From an uncultured Bacteroidota bacterium (GTDB lineage Bacteria > Bacteroidota > Bacteroidia > Chitinophagales > UBA8649): a DNA stretch of 48,571 bases. Position numbers and translations under genes: made by a program. Positions 20,293-28,182 of this stretch are shown one piece after another (position 1 is the first letter of the stretch; each line of letters starts with the position of its first letter). A model generated the notes under the pieces. The model searched no databases. It was not told the DNA's origin and was given only the letters and a program-made list of their open reading frames with translations. The stretch is from assembly GCA_937139485.1 (NCBI GenBank), contig CAKZQD010000009.1:1-48571 (forward strand). Reading direction: 5' to 3'.

Positions 20293-20311
20293 TACGCAAA
20301 AATACTGCGTA
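20293..20311. promoter_or_regulatory. Palindrome upstream of rtcB, possible operator
   Basis: TACGCA and its exact reverse complement TGCGTA are separated by seven bases (20299-20305). The site ends 10 bases before the -7 box at 20322, so it covers roughly the -35 to -20 region of the promoter, where a bound regulator would control transcription. No regulator gene is adjacent. Confidence 0.5.
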
Positions 20312-20321
20312 CCACCTCCGA

Positions 20322-20329
20322 TATATTTG
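20322..20329 (+). promoter_or_regulatory. Bacteroidota -7 box of rtcB
   Basis: TATATTTG fits TAnnTTTG and is followed by a leader of about 60 bases to the ATG at 20395. A matching TTTG box at -33 is absent; the palindrome occupies that place, which suggests the promoter depends on an activator. Confidence 0.55.
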
Positions 20330-20394
20330 CATTATCAATTAACGAAGAAGGATAATTGAGTAGAAACACTTTGCTCCTTCAAAAACAAAAAATT

Positions 20395-21558
20395 ATGAAA
20401 CAGGTAGTATCAACAGAAAGATTACCGATAAAAATGTGGTTGAACGATTTAGAGCCTGGCGCTTTAGCACAAGCCAAAAACTTAGCAAATTTGCCTTTTG
20501 CGTTTAAACATATTCCTTTAATGCCAGATTCGCACCAAGGTTATGGAATGCCAATAGGAAGTATTTTGGCTACTAAAGGTGTTGTAATTCCAAACGCTGT
20601 AGGTGTAGATATTGGATGTGGTATGTGTGTTCAAAAAACAAGTTTAAAATCTATAGATAAAGACAATTTAAAGCAAGTGTTGGGCGAAGCCAGAAAATTA
20701 ATTCCATTAGGATTTAACTGGCATGATGAAGCACAAGACGAAGCCTTTATGCCTGATATGGATTTTGAAAATTTATTAATTGTAAATAGAGGAATTCATA
20801 AAGCCAGAAAACAAATAGGTTCTTTGGGTGGTGGAAATCATTTCATAGAAATTCAACAAGGTTCTGATGGTTTTATTTGGGTGATGATACATTCTGGTTC
20901 TAGAAATTTAGGGCATTCTGTAGCAACGCATTACAACAAATTAGCGACCAAAATGAATGAAAAATGGCATTCTGTTGTAACTAAAAAAATGGAATTAGCA
21001 TTTTTTCCTATTGAAACCGATGAAGCAAAAAACTACATCAAAGAAATGAAATACTGTGTGGAGTTTGCTTTAAAGAATAGAACTTTAATGATGAAAAGAA
21101 TGATGCAAGCTCTAGAAACGGTTTGTGGTGCTTTTGAAACAGACGAAATGATTAATGAATCGCACAATTTTGCGGCTTGGGAAAATCATTTTGGAGAAAA
21201 TGTATTGGTTCATAGAAAAGGCGCAACAAGAGCTTTTGATGGAGAATTGGGAATGATTCCTGGTTCTCAGGGAACAAAATCTTACATTGTAAAAGGTAAA
21301 GGAAACCCAGAAAGTTTTAATTCTTGTTCGCATGGTGCAGGTAGAAAAATGGGTAGAAAACAAGCCATTAGAGAATTAGATTTAGAAGCAGAAATTGCAT
21401 TATTGGACGAGCAAGATATTGTTCACGCCATTAGAAACAAGTCAGATTTAGACGAAGCTACAAGTGCGTATAAAGACATTGATATTGTAATGGAAAACCA
21501 AAAAGATTTAGCAGAAATAGTTGTTGAGTTAAAGCCTTTAGCGGTTTTGAAAGGATAA
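20395..21558 (+). CDS. rtcB: RtcB-type RNA-splicing ligase
   Basis: The product (387 residues from the ATG at 20395) has the family hallmarks: MPDSHQGYGMPIGS, the metal cysteine in GVDIGCGMC, GGGNHFIEIQ (metal histidine), IHSGSRNLGH, and the GTP-accepting histidine in NSCSHGAGRKMGR near the C terminus. RtcB joins RNA 3'-phosphate or 2',3'-cyclic-phosphate ends to 5'-OH ends using GTP and Mn2+, in tRNA splicing or RNA repair. I chose 20395 because family alignments start with MKQVV-type sequence; the longer frame from a TTG at 20356 lies in the leader. The archease partner is absent. Two nucleotidyltransferases follow downstream. Confidence 0.93.
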   Translation: MKQVVSTERLPIKMWLNDLEPGALAQAKNLANLPFAFKHIPLMPDSHQGYGMPIGSILATKGVVIPNAVGVDIGCGMCVQKTSLKSIDKDNLKQVLGEARKLIPLGFNWHDEAQDEAFMPDMDFENLLIVNRGIHKARKQIGSLGGGNHFIEIQQGSDGFIWVMIHSGSRNLGHSVATHYNKLATKMNEKWHSVVTKKMELAFFPIETDEAKNYIKEMKYCVEFALKNRTLMMKRMMQALETVCGAFETDEMINESHNFAAWENHFGENVLVHRKGATRAFDGELGMIPGSQGTKSYIVKGKGNPESFNSCSHGAGRKMGRKQAIRELDLEAEIALLDEQDIVHAIRNKSDLDEATSAYKDIDIVMENQKDLAEIVVELKPLAVLKG

Positions 21559-21599
21559 ATCTATTTACGATTTGATGATTTACGTATTGTTGTAGAGCT

Positions 21600-21715
21600 C
21601 CGTCATTGCGAAAATTCCAGAGAATTTGAAGCAATCTTTTAGTTTGAACAAAAAAATTAGGTTTTAAAACTAACAGATTACTTCAAAAGCAGAAAAAGCT
21701 TTTTCGTAATGACGG
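21600..21715. repeat. Intergenic inverted repeat of the CCGTCATTGCGA type
   Basis: CCGTCATTGCGAAAA at 21600-21614 is the reverse complement of 21701-21715 with one mismatch, and TTTGAAGCAATCT at 21625-21637 matches the complement of 21675-21687 with one mismatch. The two arms enclose about 116 bp and could fold into a long cruciform or hairpin. This is the type of dispersed intergenic repeat seen in many Bacteroidota genomes (CGTCATTGCGA...GAAGCAATCT). It lies between rtcB and the next gene and may be a non-autonomous miniature element or a transcript stabiliser. Confidence 0.75.
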
Positions 21716-21815
21716 TTTTTAATGAAATGAGTTGTGAAGTTAAACCAGCGTTTTTGGTTTGTTTGTTGAAGTTCAGGCTAGTAATTCTGATGGTCTGGTT
21801 TATTAAAAGAATGTT

Positions 21816-22301
21816 ATGAAAATAAAGTTTATAAATATTGTTATTGGTTTTTTCTTTTTAATTCCAATTGGAATTCTAATGTTATTACTATTACCTTTTT
21901 TAATTTTTCTTTTTCCTCTTTATTTAAATGAAAGAAAAATAATAGTAAATAAATCACAAAAAAAATTTCACATACTTGAAGGTTCTAGAGTTTTTGTTTA
22001 TAATGAAAATAAAAAACCATTGAGTTTCATAGAAAAAGAAGTTTTAAGAAAATTGCCTAAAAATATAAAGGTTTTGAAAGTTAAAAACGGTGAAATAATT
22101 AATAGTAAAGATGTTGAATATTATTCTAGTTTATTTTTTGAAATTAAAAATTGCTCTATATTTCCAATAATGATTAAAATTAAAAATGGAGAAGTCAAAA
22201 GAGTTTCTATGAATAATGAATTATTTAGATGGAAAAACCAGAGTAAAAACCCTGGTCCGTTCTTTATAAAATTGTGTACATTTTTTGAACTAAAAAACTA
22301 A
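21816..22301 (+). CDS. Small hypothetical membrane protein
   Basis: The 161-residue product has one long or two close hydrophobic segments at about residues 8-38 and a basic soluble C-terminal part of about 120 residues rich in Lys and Asn. No family is recognised. It ends three bases before the nucleotidyltransferase start, so it is probably cotranscribed with it and may tether that enzyme or its product to the membrane; this is inference from position only. Confidence 0.6.
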   Translation: MKIKFINIVIGFFFLIPIGILMLLLLPFLIFLFPLYLNERKIIVNKSQKKFHILEGSRVFVYNENKKPLSFIEKEVLRKLPKNIKVLKVKNGEIINSKDVEYYSSLFFEIKNCSIFPIMIKIKNGEVKRVSMNNELFRWKNQSKNPGPFFIKLCTFFELKN

Positions 22302-22304
22302 ATA

Positions 22305-23081
22305 ATGAGAAATAAAATAATAAAAGCTCTAAAAAATTTAGAGCAAGAAAAAAATATACGAATACTCTATGCTTGCGAAACAGGTTCTAGAGCTTGGGGA
22401 TTTGCATCAGAAGATAGTGATTTTGATGTTCGTTTTATCTATGTACATAATATAGATTGGTATTTAAGCTTAGACGAAAAGCCTGATACGATATCTATAA
22501 TGCTTGAAGATAGAGAACTTGATTTAGTAGGTTGGGAATTGAGAAAAACTTTGCGTTTAATGAAAAAATCAAATGCGAGTGTATTTGAGAAATTAGATTC
22601 ACCCGAAGTTTATATAAAAGATGATGATTTTCTAAAAGTAATCAATTCATATAAAAATGAAGTCTTTTCGCCAATAGCAGTAATGTATCACTATTTATCG
22701 ATGTGTAAAAATGTGTTCTCTAAAGTAGAAAATGAAGAAAAATATAGTTTAAAAATGCTTTTTTATTCATTAAGAACTGCTTTGGCAAGTAAATGGGTTT
22801 TAGACAAAAAATCAATACCGCCAATAGTTTTTAATACTTTGGTAAAAGAACTTGATTTTGATTTAAAACTTAAAGAAAGAATAACTTTACTTTTAGTGTT
22901 AAAAAGTTCAGTAGACGAAAAATACCTACACGATGATGAAGAAGAGTTAATAGCTTTTATAAGAGAAACTGTAGATTTATGTAATCTTAAAGCTAAAGAT
23001 TTGAGTGCGGCTAAAAACAAAAATGTTAATTTAGATTTTATTTTAAAGTCAGCAATATTTGATTCTGAGTATAAAGAATAA
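22305..23081 (+). CDS. Minimal nucleotidyltransferase (COG3541/YcgL-like), copy 1
   Basis: The 258-residue product shows the polymerase-beta type active site: CETGSRAWGF with the GS loop at 27-28, then SEDSDFDVRFIY with the metal-binding D39 and D41, and a third acidic residue in LEDRELDLVGWEL (E71 or D73). The remainder is helical (about 80-240) as in COG3541 proteins. Such enzymes transfer a nucleotide to a protein, small molecule or RNA end; the substrate of this family is not established. It follows the small membrane protein by three bases and precedes a second copy by about 110 bases. Confidence 0.85.
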   Translation: MRNKIIKALKNLEQEKNIRILYACETGSRAWGFASEDSDFDVRFIYVHNIDWYLSLDEKPDTISIMLEDRELDLVGWELRKTLRLMKKSNASVFEKLDSPEVYIKDDDFLKVINSYKNEVFSPIAVMYHYLSMCKNVFSKVENEEKYSLKMLFYSLRTALASKWVLDKKSIPPIVFNTLVKELDFDLKLKERITLLLVLKSSVDEKYLHDDEEELIAFIRETVDLCNLKAKDLSAAKNKNVNLDFILKSAIFDSEYKE

Positions 23082-23193
23082 TTAAAGGAGTATAGTTTTT
23101 TAATCTGTTAAAACACACCCCAAGCCCTCTCAAGACGGGAATTTGCAGAACCTTTTTGCTTACGCATTAATATTAGAATTATAAACAAATACA
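23082..23193. other. Spacer between the two nucleotidyltransferase genes
   Basis: No gene was found. The stretch CCCTCTCAAGACGGGAATTT (about 23131-23150) is G+C-richer than its surroundings and resembles the short interspersed CCCTCTCAAGAGGGG type sequence of Bacteroidota; its arms CCCTCTC and GACGGG pair only partly. It may be a decayed repeat. Confidence 0.35.
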
Positions 23194-24252
23194 ATGAAAA
23201 TAAATATCAATTTTTTAAAAGAAAACAACTTAATACTTTTTGAATGTATTAGCGGAAGCACTGCTTATGGTTTAAATACTGCAAGTTCAGATATTGACAT
23301 TAAAGGTGTTTTTTATTTGCCCAAAGAGCAGTTTTTTGGCTTGAATTATATTCCACAAGTTAGTGATGAGAAAAACGATGTGGTTTATTACGAAATAGGT
23401 CGCTTTATAGAATTGCTTTCTGTAAGTAATCCTAATATTTTGGAAATGATGTTTACCGATGAGCAGTTTATAAAAATAAATTGCCCACTTTTTCAAAAGA
23501 TAAAAAAAGATTTTCTTTTGTCTATAGCCTGCAAAAACACTTTTGCAGGCTATGCTTTTTCACAAATAAAAAAGGCAAAAGGTTTAAACAAAAAAATAGT
23601 AAACCCAATAGATAAAAAACGAAAAACGGTTTTAGATTTTTGCTATGTCAGTGAGTTTGGAAAGTCTATTCCTATACACAAGTATTTAGAAGCAAACAAA
23701 CTAAAACAAGAAAATTGTGGTTTAGTAAAATTGAATCATATGAAAGATGTTTTTGCTTTGTACCATAGTTTAGTTATAAATTATAGTGGAATTATAAGTT
23801 CAGAAAAAGCCAATGACATTTCTTTGAGTTCTGTAGAAAAAGGAGAAAAAGCCTTAGCTACATTTTATTTTAACAAAGATGGTTATTCGCAGTATTGTAA
23901 AGAATACAAGCAATATTGGGATTGGGTTGCAAAGCGAAATGAAGCCAGATATGAGAATACAGTTTCTAATGAAGCCAACTACGATGCTAAAAATATGATG
24001 CACACATTTAGACTTTTAAATATGGCAGAAGAAATAGCTACAGAAAGCACGTTAAATGTATTTAGAAAAGATAGAGAATTTTTACTTTCTATAAAAAATG
24101 GCGAAAGAACTTATGATGAATTGGTTCAGCTTGCAGAAAAGAAATTGAAAAAAGTACAGCTAGCTTTTGATAATTCTGACCTAAATAAAGAACCAAATAT
24201 AAAGGCTTTAGAAAATATTCTGATAGAAATAAGAACTGAATTGTATAAATAA
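23194..24252 (+). CDS. Minimal nucleotidyltransferase (COG3541-like), copy 2
   Basis: The 352-residue product has ECISGSTAYGLNTASSDIDI, giving the GS loop at 21-22 and metal-binding D33 and D35, then a long helical part with CKNTFAGYAFSQIKKAKGL and DAKNMMHTFRLLNMAEEI, which carries a conserved lysine/histidine pattern found in this family (KNMMH). It is longer than copy 1 and only distantly like it, so the pair is not a recent duplication. A strong 13-bp hairpin lies inside its coding region (23524-23553). It converges with recX with two bases between stops. Confidence 0.85.
   Translation: MKININFLKENNLILFECISGSTAYGLNTASSDIDIKGVFYLPKEQFFGLNYIPQVSDEKNDVVYYEIGRFIELLSVSNPNILEMMFTDEQFIKINCPLFQKIKKDFLLSIACKNTFAGYAFSQIKKAKGLNKKIVNPIDKKRKTVLDFCYVSEFGKSIPIHKYLEANKLKQENCGLVKLNHMKDVFALYHSLVINYSGIISSEKANDISLSSVEKGEKALATFYFNKDGYSQYCKEYKQYWDWVAKRNEARYENTVSNEANYDAKNMMHTFRLLNMAEEIATESTLNVFRKDREFLLSIKNGERTYDELVQLAEKKLKKVQLAFDNSDLNKEPNIKALENILIEIRTELYK
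23524..23553. repeat. Perfect 13-bp hairpin inside a coding sequence
   Basis: ATAGCCTGCAAAA pairs exactly with TTTTGCAGGCTAT across a four-base loop ACAC, and GCTTTTTC follows directly on the plus strand. It has the form of a rho-independent terminator but lies at about codon 111-120 of the second nucleotidyltransferase. Confidence 0.8.
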
Positions 24253-24254
24253 AT

Positions 24255-24746
24255 TTACTTATCAGGAAATTTTGCCTTTACCATATCCCAGGCAATATCC
24301 GCTTCATAACCTTTTATACGTAGCGAATCAACAATTTTTTTTCTAAACACAAAGAGTTGTTTATCTTTAAGTAAAGCTGCTTTTTTTTCAATGAGTTTAT
24401 TAATTGTTTGTTCGTATTCTTTATCATTTATTTTATTCATTGCAAAGTTGATGTCTGCACTAGATATTTTCTTTTCTCTAAGTCCTTGTCGTATTTTTAT
24501 TTTACCCCATTTGTTGTTAGAAAATTTTCCAGTTGCATAAAACCTTGCAAAACGTCTGTTGTTTAAAAACTTGTCTTTTTTAAGTAATTCTATCAGTTTA
24601 AAAGATAATTGTTCAGCAACTTCAAGTTCTTTCAGTTTATTCCAAACTTCAGATTCTGCACGCTCTCTATAAGCACAATATTTTCCAAGTTGTCTATAAA
24701 TTATCTTTTCTTGGTCGCTTGTAAGTGTTTCAATCTGTTTTGCCAT
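24255..24746 (-). CDS. recX: RecX family regulator of RecA
   Basis: The 163-residue product is all helical with the RecX three-helix repeats: YCAYRERAESEVWNKLKEL, KFLNNRRFARFYATGKFSNN and WGKIKIRQGLREKKIS are characteristic. RecX binds along RecA filaments and modulates their growth. RecA is not in the window. The gene diverges from the MFS gene. Confidence 0.85.
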   Translation of the reverse strand: MAKQIETLTSDQEKIIYRQLGKYCAYRERAESEVWNKLKELEVAEQLSFKLIELLKKDKFLNNRRFARFYATGKFSNNKWGKIKIRQGLREKKISSADINFAMNKINDKEYEQTINKLIEKKAALLKDKQLFVFRKKIVDSLRIKGYEADIAWDMVKAKFPDK

Positions 24747-24770
24747 AGCCGATTTATTGTTTTAAAAACG

Positions 24771-24778
24771 TACTTTTG
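24771..24778 (+). promoter_or_regulatory. Possible -7 box of the MFS operon
   Basis: TACTTTTG fits TAnnTTTG and lies 23 bases before the MFS start, within the short divergent region with recX. No clear -33 box at standard spacing. Confidence 0.4.
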
Positions 24779-24801
24779 CGCCGCTAAAACAAATCAAAGA
24801 T

Positions 24802-26046
24802 ATGAAAAATAAAAAGGCAATAATGTATCTATTAATTGCAAACGCAGTTTCTGGTGTTTCGCAGGGAATTAGCCTTATTTCTATCACTTGGTTTGTGAGT
24901 AATACACTTGGTAAACCTGCATTTTTTGGAACAATGTTTCTGGCTGCAACTTTGTTTTCTATTCCTTGGGGAACTTATGCTGGAACTTTGGTAGACAAGC
25001 ACGACAGAAAAAAAATCATGCTTTTTATACAAAGTTTTGGATTGATTTTAGTTTTAGGAACAGCCTTGGCTGGTTTTTATTTAGGAAGAGATGCACTTTG
25101 GATGGCAATGATTGTATATTTTAGTACCGTTGTGGCTTACAATATTCATTACCCAAATTTGTATGCCTTTGCACAAGAAATTACCGAAAAAGAAAACTAT
25201 TCTAAAATTACTTCTTGGATAGAAATTCAAGGGCAAACCTCATTTGCAATAGCTGGTGCTTTGGGAGCTATTTTGTTGGAAGGAAAAATTATGAATTTCG
25301 ACTTTGGTAAATGGTCGCTTCACGAAATATTTTTGCTAGATGCAGCTACTTATTTAGTAGCACTTTTATTCTTATTTTTAATAAAGTATGAGTCACTTGC
25401 AGAAAGAGACAAAAGCAAAGCAAATATTTTTAATAGGCTCAAAGATGGATTTGTATATCTGACTTCAAGCCCTAAAATCTTGCTTTTTGGTGTAATAACA
25501 GGTGTTATTTTTGCTGGTTCGTTAGTTACAGGAATGTATTCTTTACCTATTTTAATCAAGACTTTTATTGGAGGAACAGAAAAAGTTTATGGTTTTACAG
25601 AAGGCGCATTTGCCCTTGGTGCATTAATGAGCGGAATATTTATTTTCTCGGTGTTTTCTAAAAAGAACTTAGTTTTAGGATTGTTAATGCTTCATATTAC
25701 TGCTACAGTATGTTTTTTCTTTATGGGAATAAATCAAAACGTAATTTTACTTTATATTATATATTGCATTGTAGGTTTTACCAATGCAGGAACAAGAATT
25801 TTAAGAGTAACATACCTTTTTAACGTTATTCCAAATAAATTTATAGGAAGAGCAAACAGTATTTTTAGTGTAATAAATGCAAGTTTGCGTGTAATTTTAA
25901 TCTCTATTTTTTCATCAGCATTTTTTATAGAAGACGATAATATAAGATACGCCATGTTTATATTGAGCGCACTTGTATTTATTGGTGTTTTAGTTTTGAG
26001 TTTTAATTTTAATATTTTTAGAAAACTAAACCAATCTGCACATTAA
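24802..26046 (+). CDS. MFS transporter
   Basis: The 414-residue product has about 12 hydrophobic segments and the MFS loop 2-3 signature region LVDKHDRKKIMLFIQSFG (about 64-81), typical of MFS drug or metabolite exporters of the MFS_3/enterobactin-exporter-like type. Substrate unknown. Its stop shares one base with the start of the deaminase gene (TAATG), so the two are translationally coupled. Confidence 0.88.
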   Translation: MKNKKAIMYLLIANAVSGVSQGISLISITWFVSNTLGKPAFFGTMFLAATLFSIPWGTYAGTLVDKHDRKKIMLFIQSFGLILVLGTALAGFYLGRDALWMAMIVYFSTVVAYNIHYPNLYAFAQEITEKENYSKITSWIEIQGQTSFAIAGALGAILLEGKIMNFDFGKWSLHEIFLLDAATYLVALLFLFLIKYESLAERDKSKANIFNRLKDGFVYLTSSPKILLFGVITGVIFAGSLVTGMYSLPILIKTFIGGTEKVYGFTEGAFALGALMSGIFIFSVFSKKNLVLGLLMLHITATVCFFFMGINQNVILLYIIYCIVGFTNAGTRILRVTYLFNVIPNKFIGRANSIFSVINASLRVILISIFSSAFFIEDDNIRYAMFILSALVFIGVLVLSFNFNIFRKLNQSAH

Positions 26047-26495
26047 TGATAAAGGCAAAAACACACGAATTTTTTATGCAAAAAGCCTTGGACTTAGCAA
26101 AACAAGCTTATGAAGAAGGCGAAATTCCTATAGGCTGCGTAATAGTTTCTGGTGAAAGAATAATAGGAAAAGGCTATAATCAAGTAGAAAAACTAGGCGA
26201 TGCAACAGCACATGCAGAAATGATAGCCATTACGGCAGCATCAGATTTTTTGAATAGTAAATACTTAAAAAACTGTACACTTTATGTAACTATAGAGCCT
26301 TGTGTAATGTGTGGTGGTGCTTTGAAATGGTCACAAATAAACAAAATAGTCTACGGTGCGCCAGAAGAGAATTTTGGTTTTTGGTCTAAAGAAGTTTCAG
26401 GTATTCCTAAAAAAGTAGAAATACTTGGAGGTATAATGGAAGAAGAATGTTCAGCATTGATTTTAAATTTTTTTAAGGAAAGGCGTGAAGCTTAA
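26046..26495 (+). CDS. tadA: Nucleoside/tRNA adenosine deaminase (TadA-like)
   Basis: The 149-residue product has the zinc cytidine-deaminase-like motifs HAEMIAI (H56, E58) and PCVMCGGAL (C86, C89). The N-terminal GEIPIGCVIVSGERIIGKGYNQVEK and size fit TadA, which converts A34 to inosine in tRNA-Arg(ACG); guanine deaminase-type relatives look similar, so the symbol is probable rather than certain. It overlaps the MFS gene by one base. Confidence 0.82.
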   Translation: MIKAKTHEFFMQKALDLAKQAYEEGEIPIGCVIVSGERIIGKGYNQVEKLGDATAHAEMIAITAASDFLNSKYLKNCTLYVTIEPCVMCGGALKWSQINKIVYGAPEENFGFWSKEVSGIPKKVEILGGIMEEECSALILNFFKERREA

Positions 26496-26509
26496 ACAAG
26501 TTTATTTTG

Positions 26510-26517
26510 TATCTTTG
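26510..26517 (+). promoter_or_regulatory. Bacteroidota -7 box of the superoxide dismutase gene
   Basis: TATCTTTG is a perfect TAnnTTTG motif 38 bases before the ATG. A -33 TTTG at standard distance is not clear. Confidence 0.6.
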
Positions 26518-26554
26518 TATAAATCAATTTTTTAAAACTTTAAAAACATAAAAC

Positions 26555-27160
26555 ATGGCTTTTGAATTACCAAAATTACCTTATGCTTATGATGCATTAG
26601 AACCACATATAGACGCTAGAACGATGGAAATCCATCACTCTAAGCACCACAATGGATATACTACAAAATTAAATGCTGCCATAGAAGGCGATGAGCATAT
26701 GGCTTCTCAATCTATTGAGCATTTATTAGAAAAACATAGCGACAATACTGCAGTTAGAAATAATGGTGGCGGATTTTATAACCACAGATTATTTTGGGAA
26801 ACAATGAGTCCAAATGGTGGCGGAAATCCTACTGGAGCTTTAGCTTCTGCTATTGATAGTGCATTTGGATCTTTTGATGCTTTTAAAGACGAATTTTCTA
26901 AAGCTGCGGCTACAAGATTTGGTTCTGGTTGGGCTTGGCTTTGTGTAAAAGACGGAAAGTTAGAAGTTTGTTCTTCTGCAAACCAAGATAATCCTTTAAT
27001 GCCGGGTGTTGGTTGTGGAGGTTTCCCAATTTTAGGATTAGACGTTTGGGAGCACGCATACTATTTAAACTACCAAAACAGAAGACCAGATTACATAAAC
27101 GCATTTTTTAATGTAGTAAACTGGGATAAAGTTTCTGAGTTATTTGAAGCAAATAAATAA
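26555..27160 (+). CDS. Fe/Mn superoxide dismutase
   Basis: The 201-residue product is full length: N-terminal metal His27 in [13 protein letters not shown], second His in [12 protein letters not shown], and the C-terminal ligand motif [15 protein letters not shown]. It dismutates superoxide to oxygen and peroxide; Fe or Mn use (sodB or sodA) cannot be told reliably by eye, so no symbol is given. It is followed by a strong bidirectional terminator. Confidence 0.95.
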   Translation: MAFELPKLPYAYDALEPHIDARTMEIHHSKHHNGYTTKLNAAIEGDEHMASQSIEHLLEKHSDNTAVRNNGGGFYNHRLFWETMSPNGGGNPTGALASAIDSAFGSFDAFKDEFSKAAATRFGSGWAWLCVKDGKLEVCSSANQDNPLMPGVGCGGFPILGLDVWEHAYYLNYQNRRPDYINAFFNVVNWDKVSELFEANK

Positions 27161-27181
27161 GACTTTTAATTAGAAAAATTA

Positions 27182-27217
27182 AAAAGCCCTTACAAAAATT
27201 GTTTTGTAAGGGCTTTT
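27182..27217. terminator. Bidirectional rho-independent terminator
   Basis: A perfect 16-pair stem (AAAAGCCCTTACAAAA and its complement) with a four-base loop ATTG, A-rich on the left and T-rich on the right. It ends both the superoxide dismutase gene and the convergent 120-residue gene. Confidence 0.92.
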
Positions 27218-27222
27218 ATTAT

Positions 27223-27585
27223 TTACATTTCTACCCAATTCCAATCATCAATTTCCCAATCTACGATTACGGCATAGTTTTGAAAAACAAATCGTTTATA
27301 TCTCGTTTTATTTGCCTTAACTGTTAATGATGTTTCTGCTATTGATTTTATTTCTTTAAAGCCTTTTTGTATAGCAGTTAAATTTTTTAAATCAACTATA
27401 ATGTCTTTATCTCTATTGTTTTTTGCTTTAAAAGAAACGCCATCATCATCTATTTTGTAGTAAAGCAATATATCGTCTTTTTGTTCATAAAAAGAATATC
27501 CAGCATATTCAGATATATCTATTGCAAAATTTATTGCTCCAATAAATATTGGTATTAGAATAAATAATAGATGTTTAGCACTCAT
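27223..27585 (-). CDS. Hypothetical single-pass membrane protein
   Basis: The 120-residue product has an N-terminal hydrophobic segment (about residues 5-25, ending near DISEYAGY) that could be a signal anchor, followed by a soluble beta-rich part with charged strands. It ends in EIDDWNWVEM. No family recognised. It lies 34 bases after the lipoprotein gene on the same strand and may be in its operon. Confidence 0.6.
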   Translation of the reverse strand: MSAKHLLFILIPIFIGAINFAIDISEYAGYSFYEQKDDILLYYKIDDDGVSFKAKNNRDKDIIVDLKNLTAIQKGFKEIKSIAETSLTVKANKTRYKRFVFQNYAVIVDWEIDDWNWVEM

Positions 27586-27619
27586 TTTTTTAAAAGGTTT
27601 TCTGCTATTAAAAAAATAC

Positions 27620-28165
27620 TTATTCCACTATCAAATCTATGTAAACATGAACTTCAGAAAAATCTTTTATTAATTGAATTTCTTTGTCTTCACTTGTCCA
27701 AAAAAGTATAGAACTGATTCCATTTTCACTTTCTAGGTATTTGTTTCCAAATTTATCTAAAAAAGTATCCATAAGGTCATTAAATAAAACTTGTGCTTGT
27801 TCAGAATCATTATTATCTGCAGAATCATAAACCTCTGTATCTAAACCAATTTGAGTTAGTTTATCGTCTTCAAAAATAAATGTATAATCTGAAATAGTAT
27901 AAGTATTAGAAAGTTTGTATTGCAAAAAATCATCTGCTTCTTCACTCAAGTTTTCATCATCATAAAGTGCTTTTACTTCTTTTAAAGTCATTCCAATTTT
28001 TGCTCCATTAAAATCACCTGCTTCATTAGAAATAATTTCTTTATAAACTTCAGATTTTAAATTATCTACTGCCGCAGTAGTCGTTTTTTGGCTAGTTTTT
28101 TCAGAATCACCACAAGCAGTTAGCAGCAATATTGTAAGTGGTAGTATAAAAAGTAAGTTTTTCAT
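27620..28165 (-). CDS. Hypothetical lipoprotein
   Basis: The 181-residue product carries a lipobox LLTAC (Cys18) and then a Ser/Thr-rich linker. The mature part contains GAKIGMTLKEVKALYDDE, which resembles the small periplasmic SmpA/BLIP-like or DUF-type calcium-independent beta domains (the GMTLxEV motif is common in BamE-like folds), and ends in an acidic strand. Function not known. It lies 17 bases downstream of thiL. Confidence 0.65.
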   Translation of the reverse strand: MKNLLFILPLTILLLTACGDSEKTSQKTTTAAVDNLKSEVYKEIISNEAGDFNGAKIGMTLKEVKALYDDENLSEEADDFLQYKLSNTYTISDYTFIFEDDKLTQIGLDTEVYDSADNNDSEQAQVLFNDLMDTFLDKFGNKYLESENGISSILFWTSEDKEIQLIKDFSEVHVYIDLIVE

Positions 28166-28182
28166 AAATTCAATTTTAATTA

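Noticed and set aside
20356-20394. Longer N-terminus of RtcB from a TTG start
   Set aside because: The extra 13 residues are not like the family and lie in the leader after the -7 box; the ATG at 20395 fits family starts.
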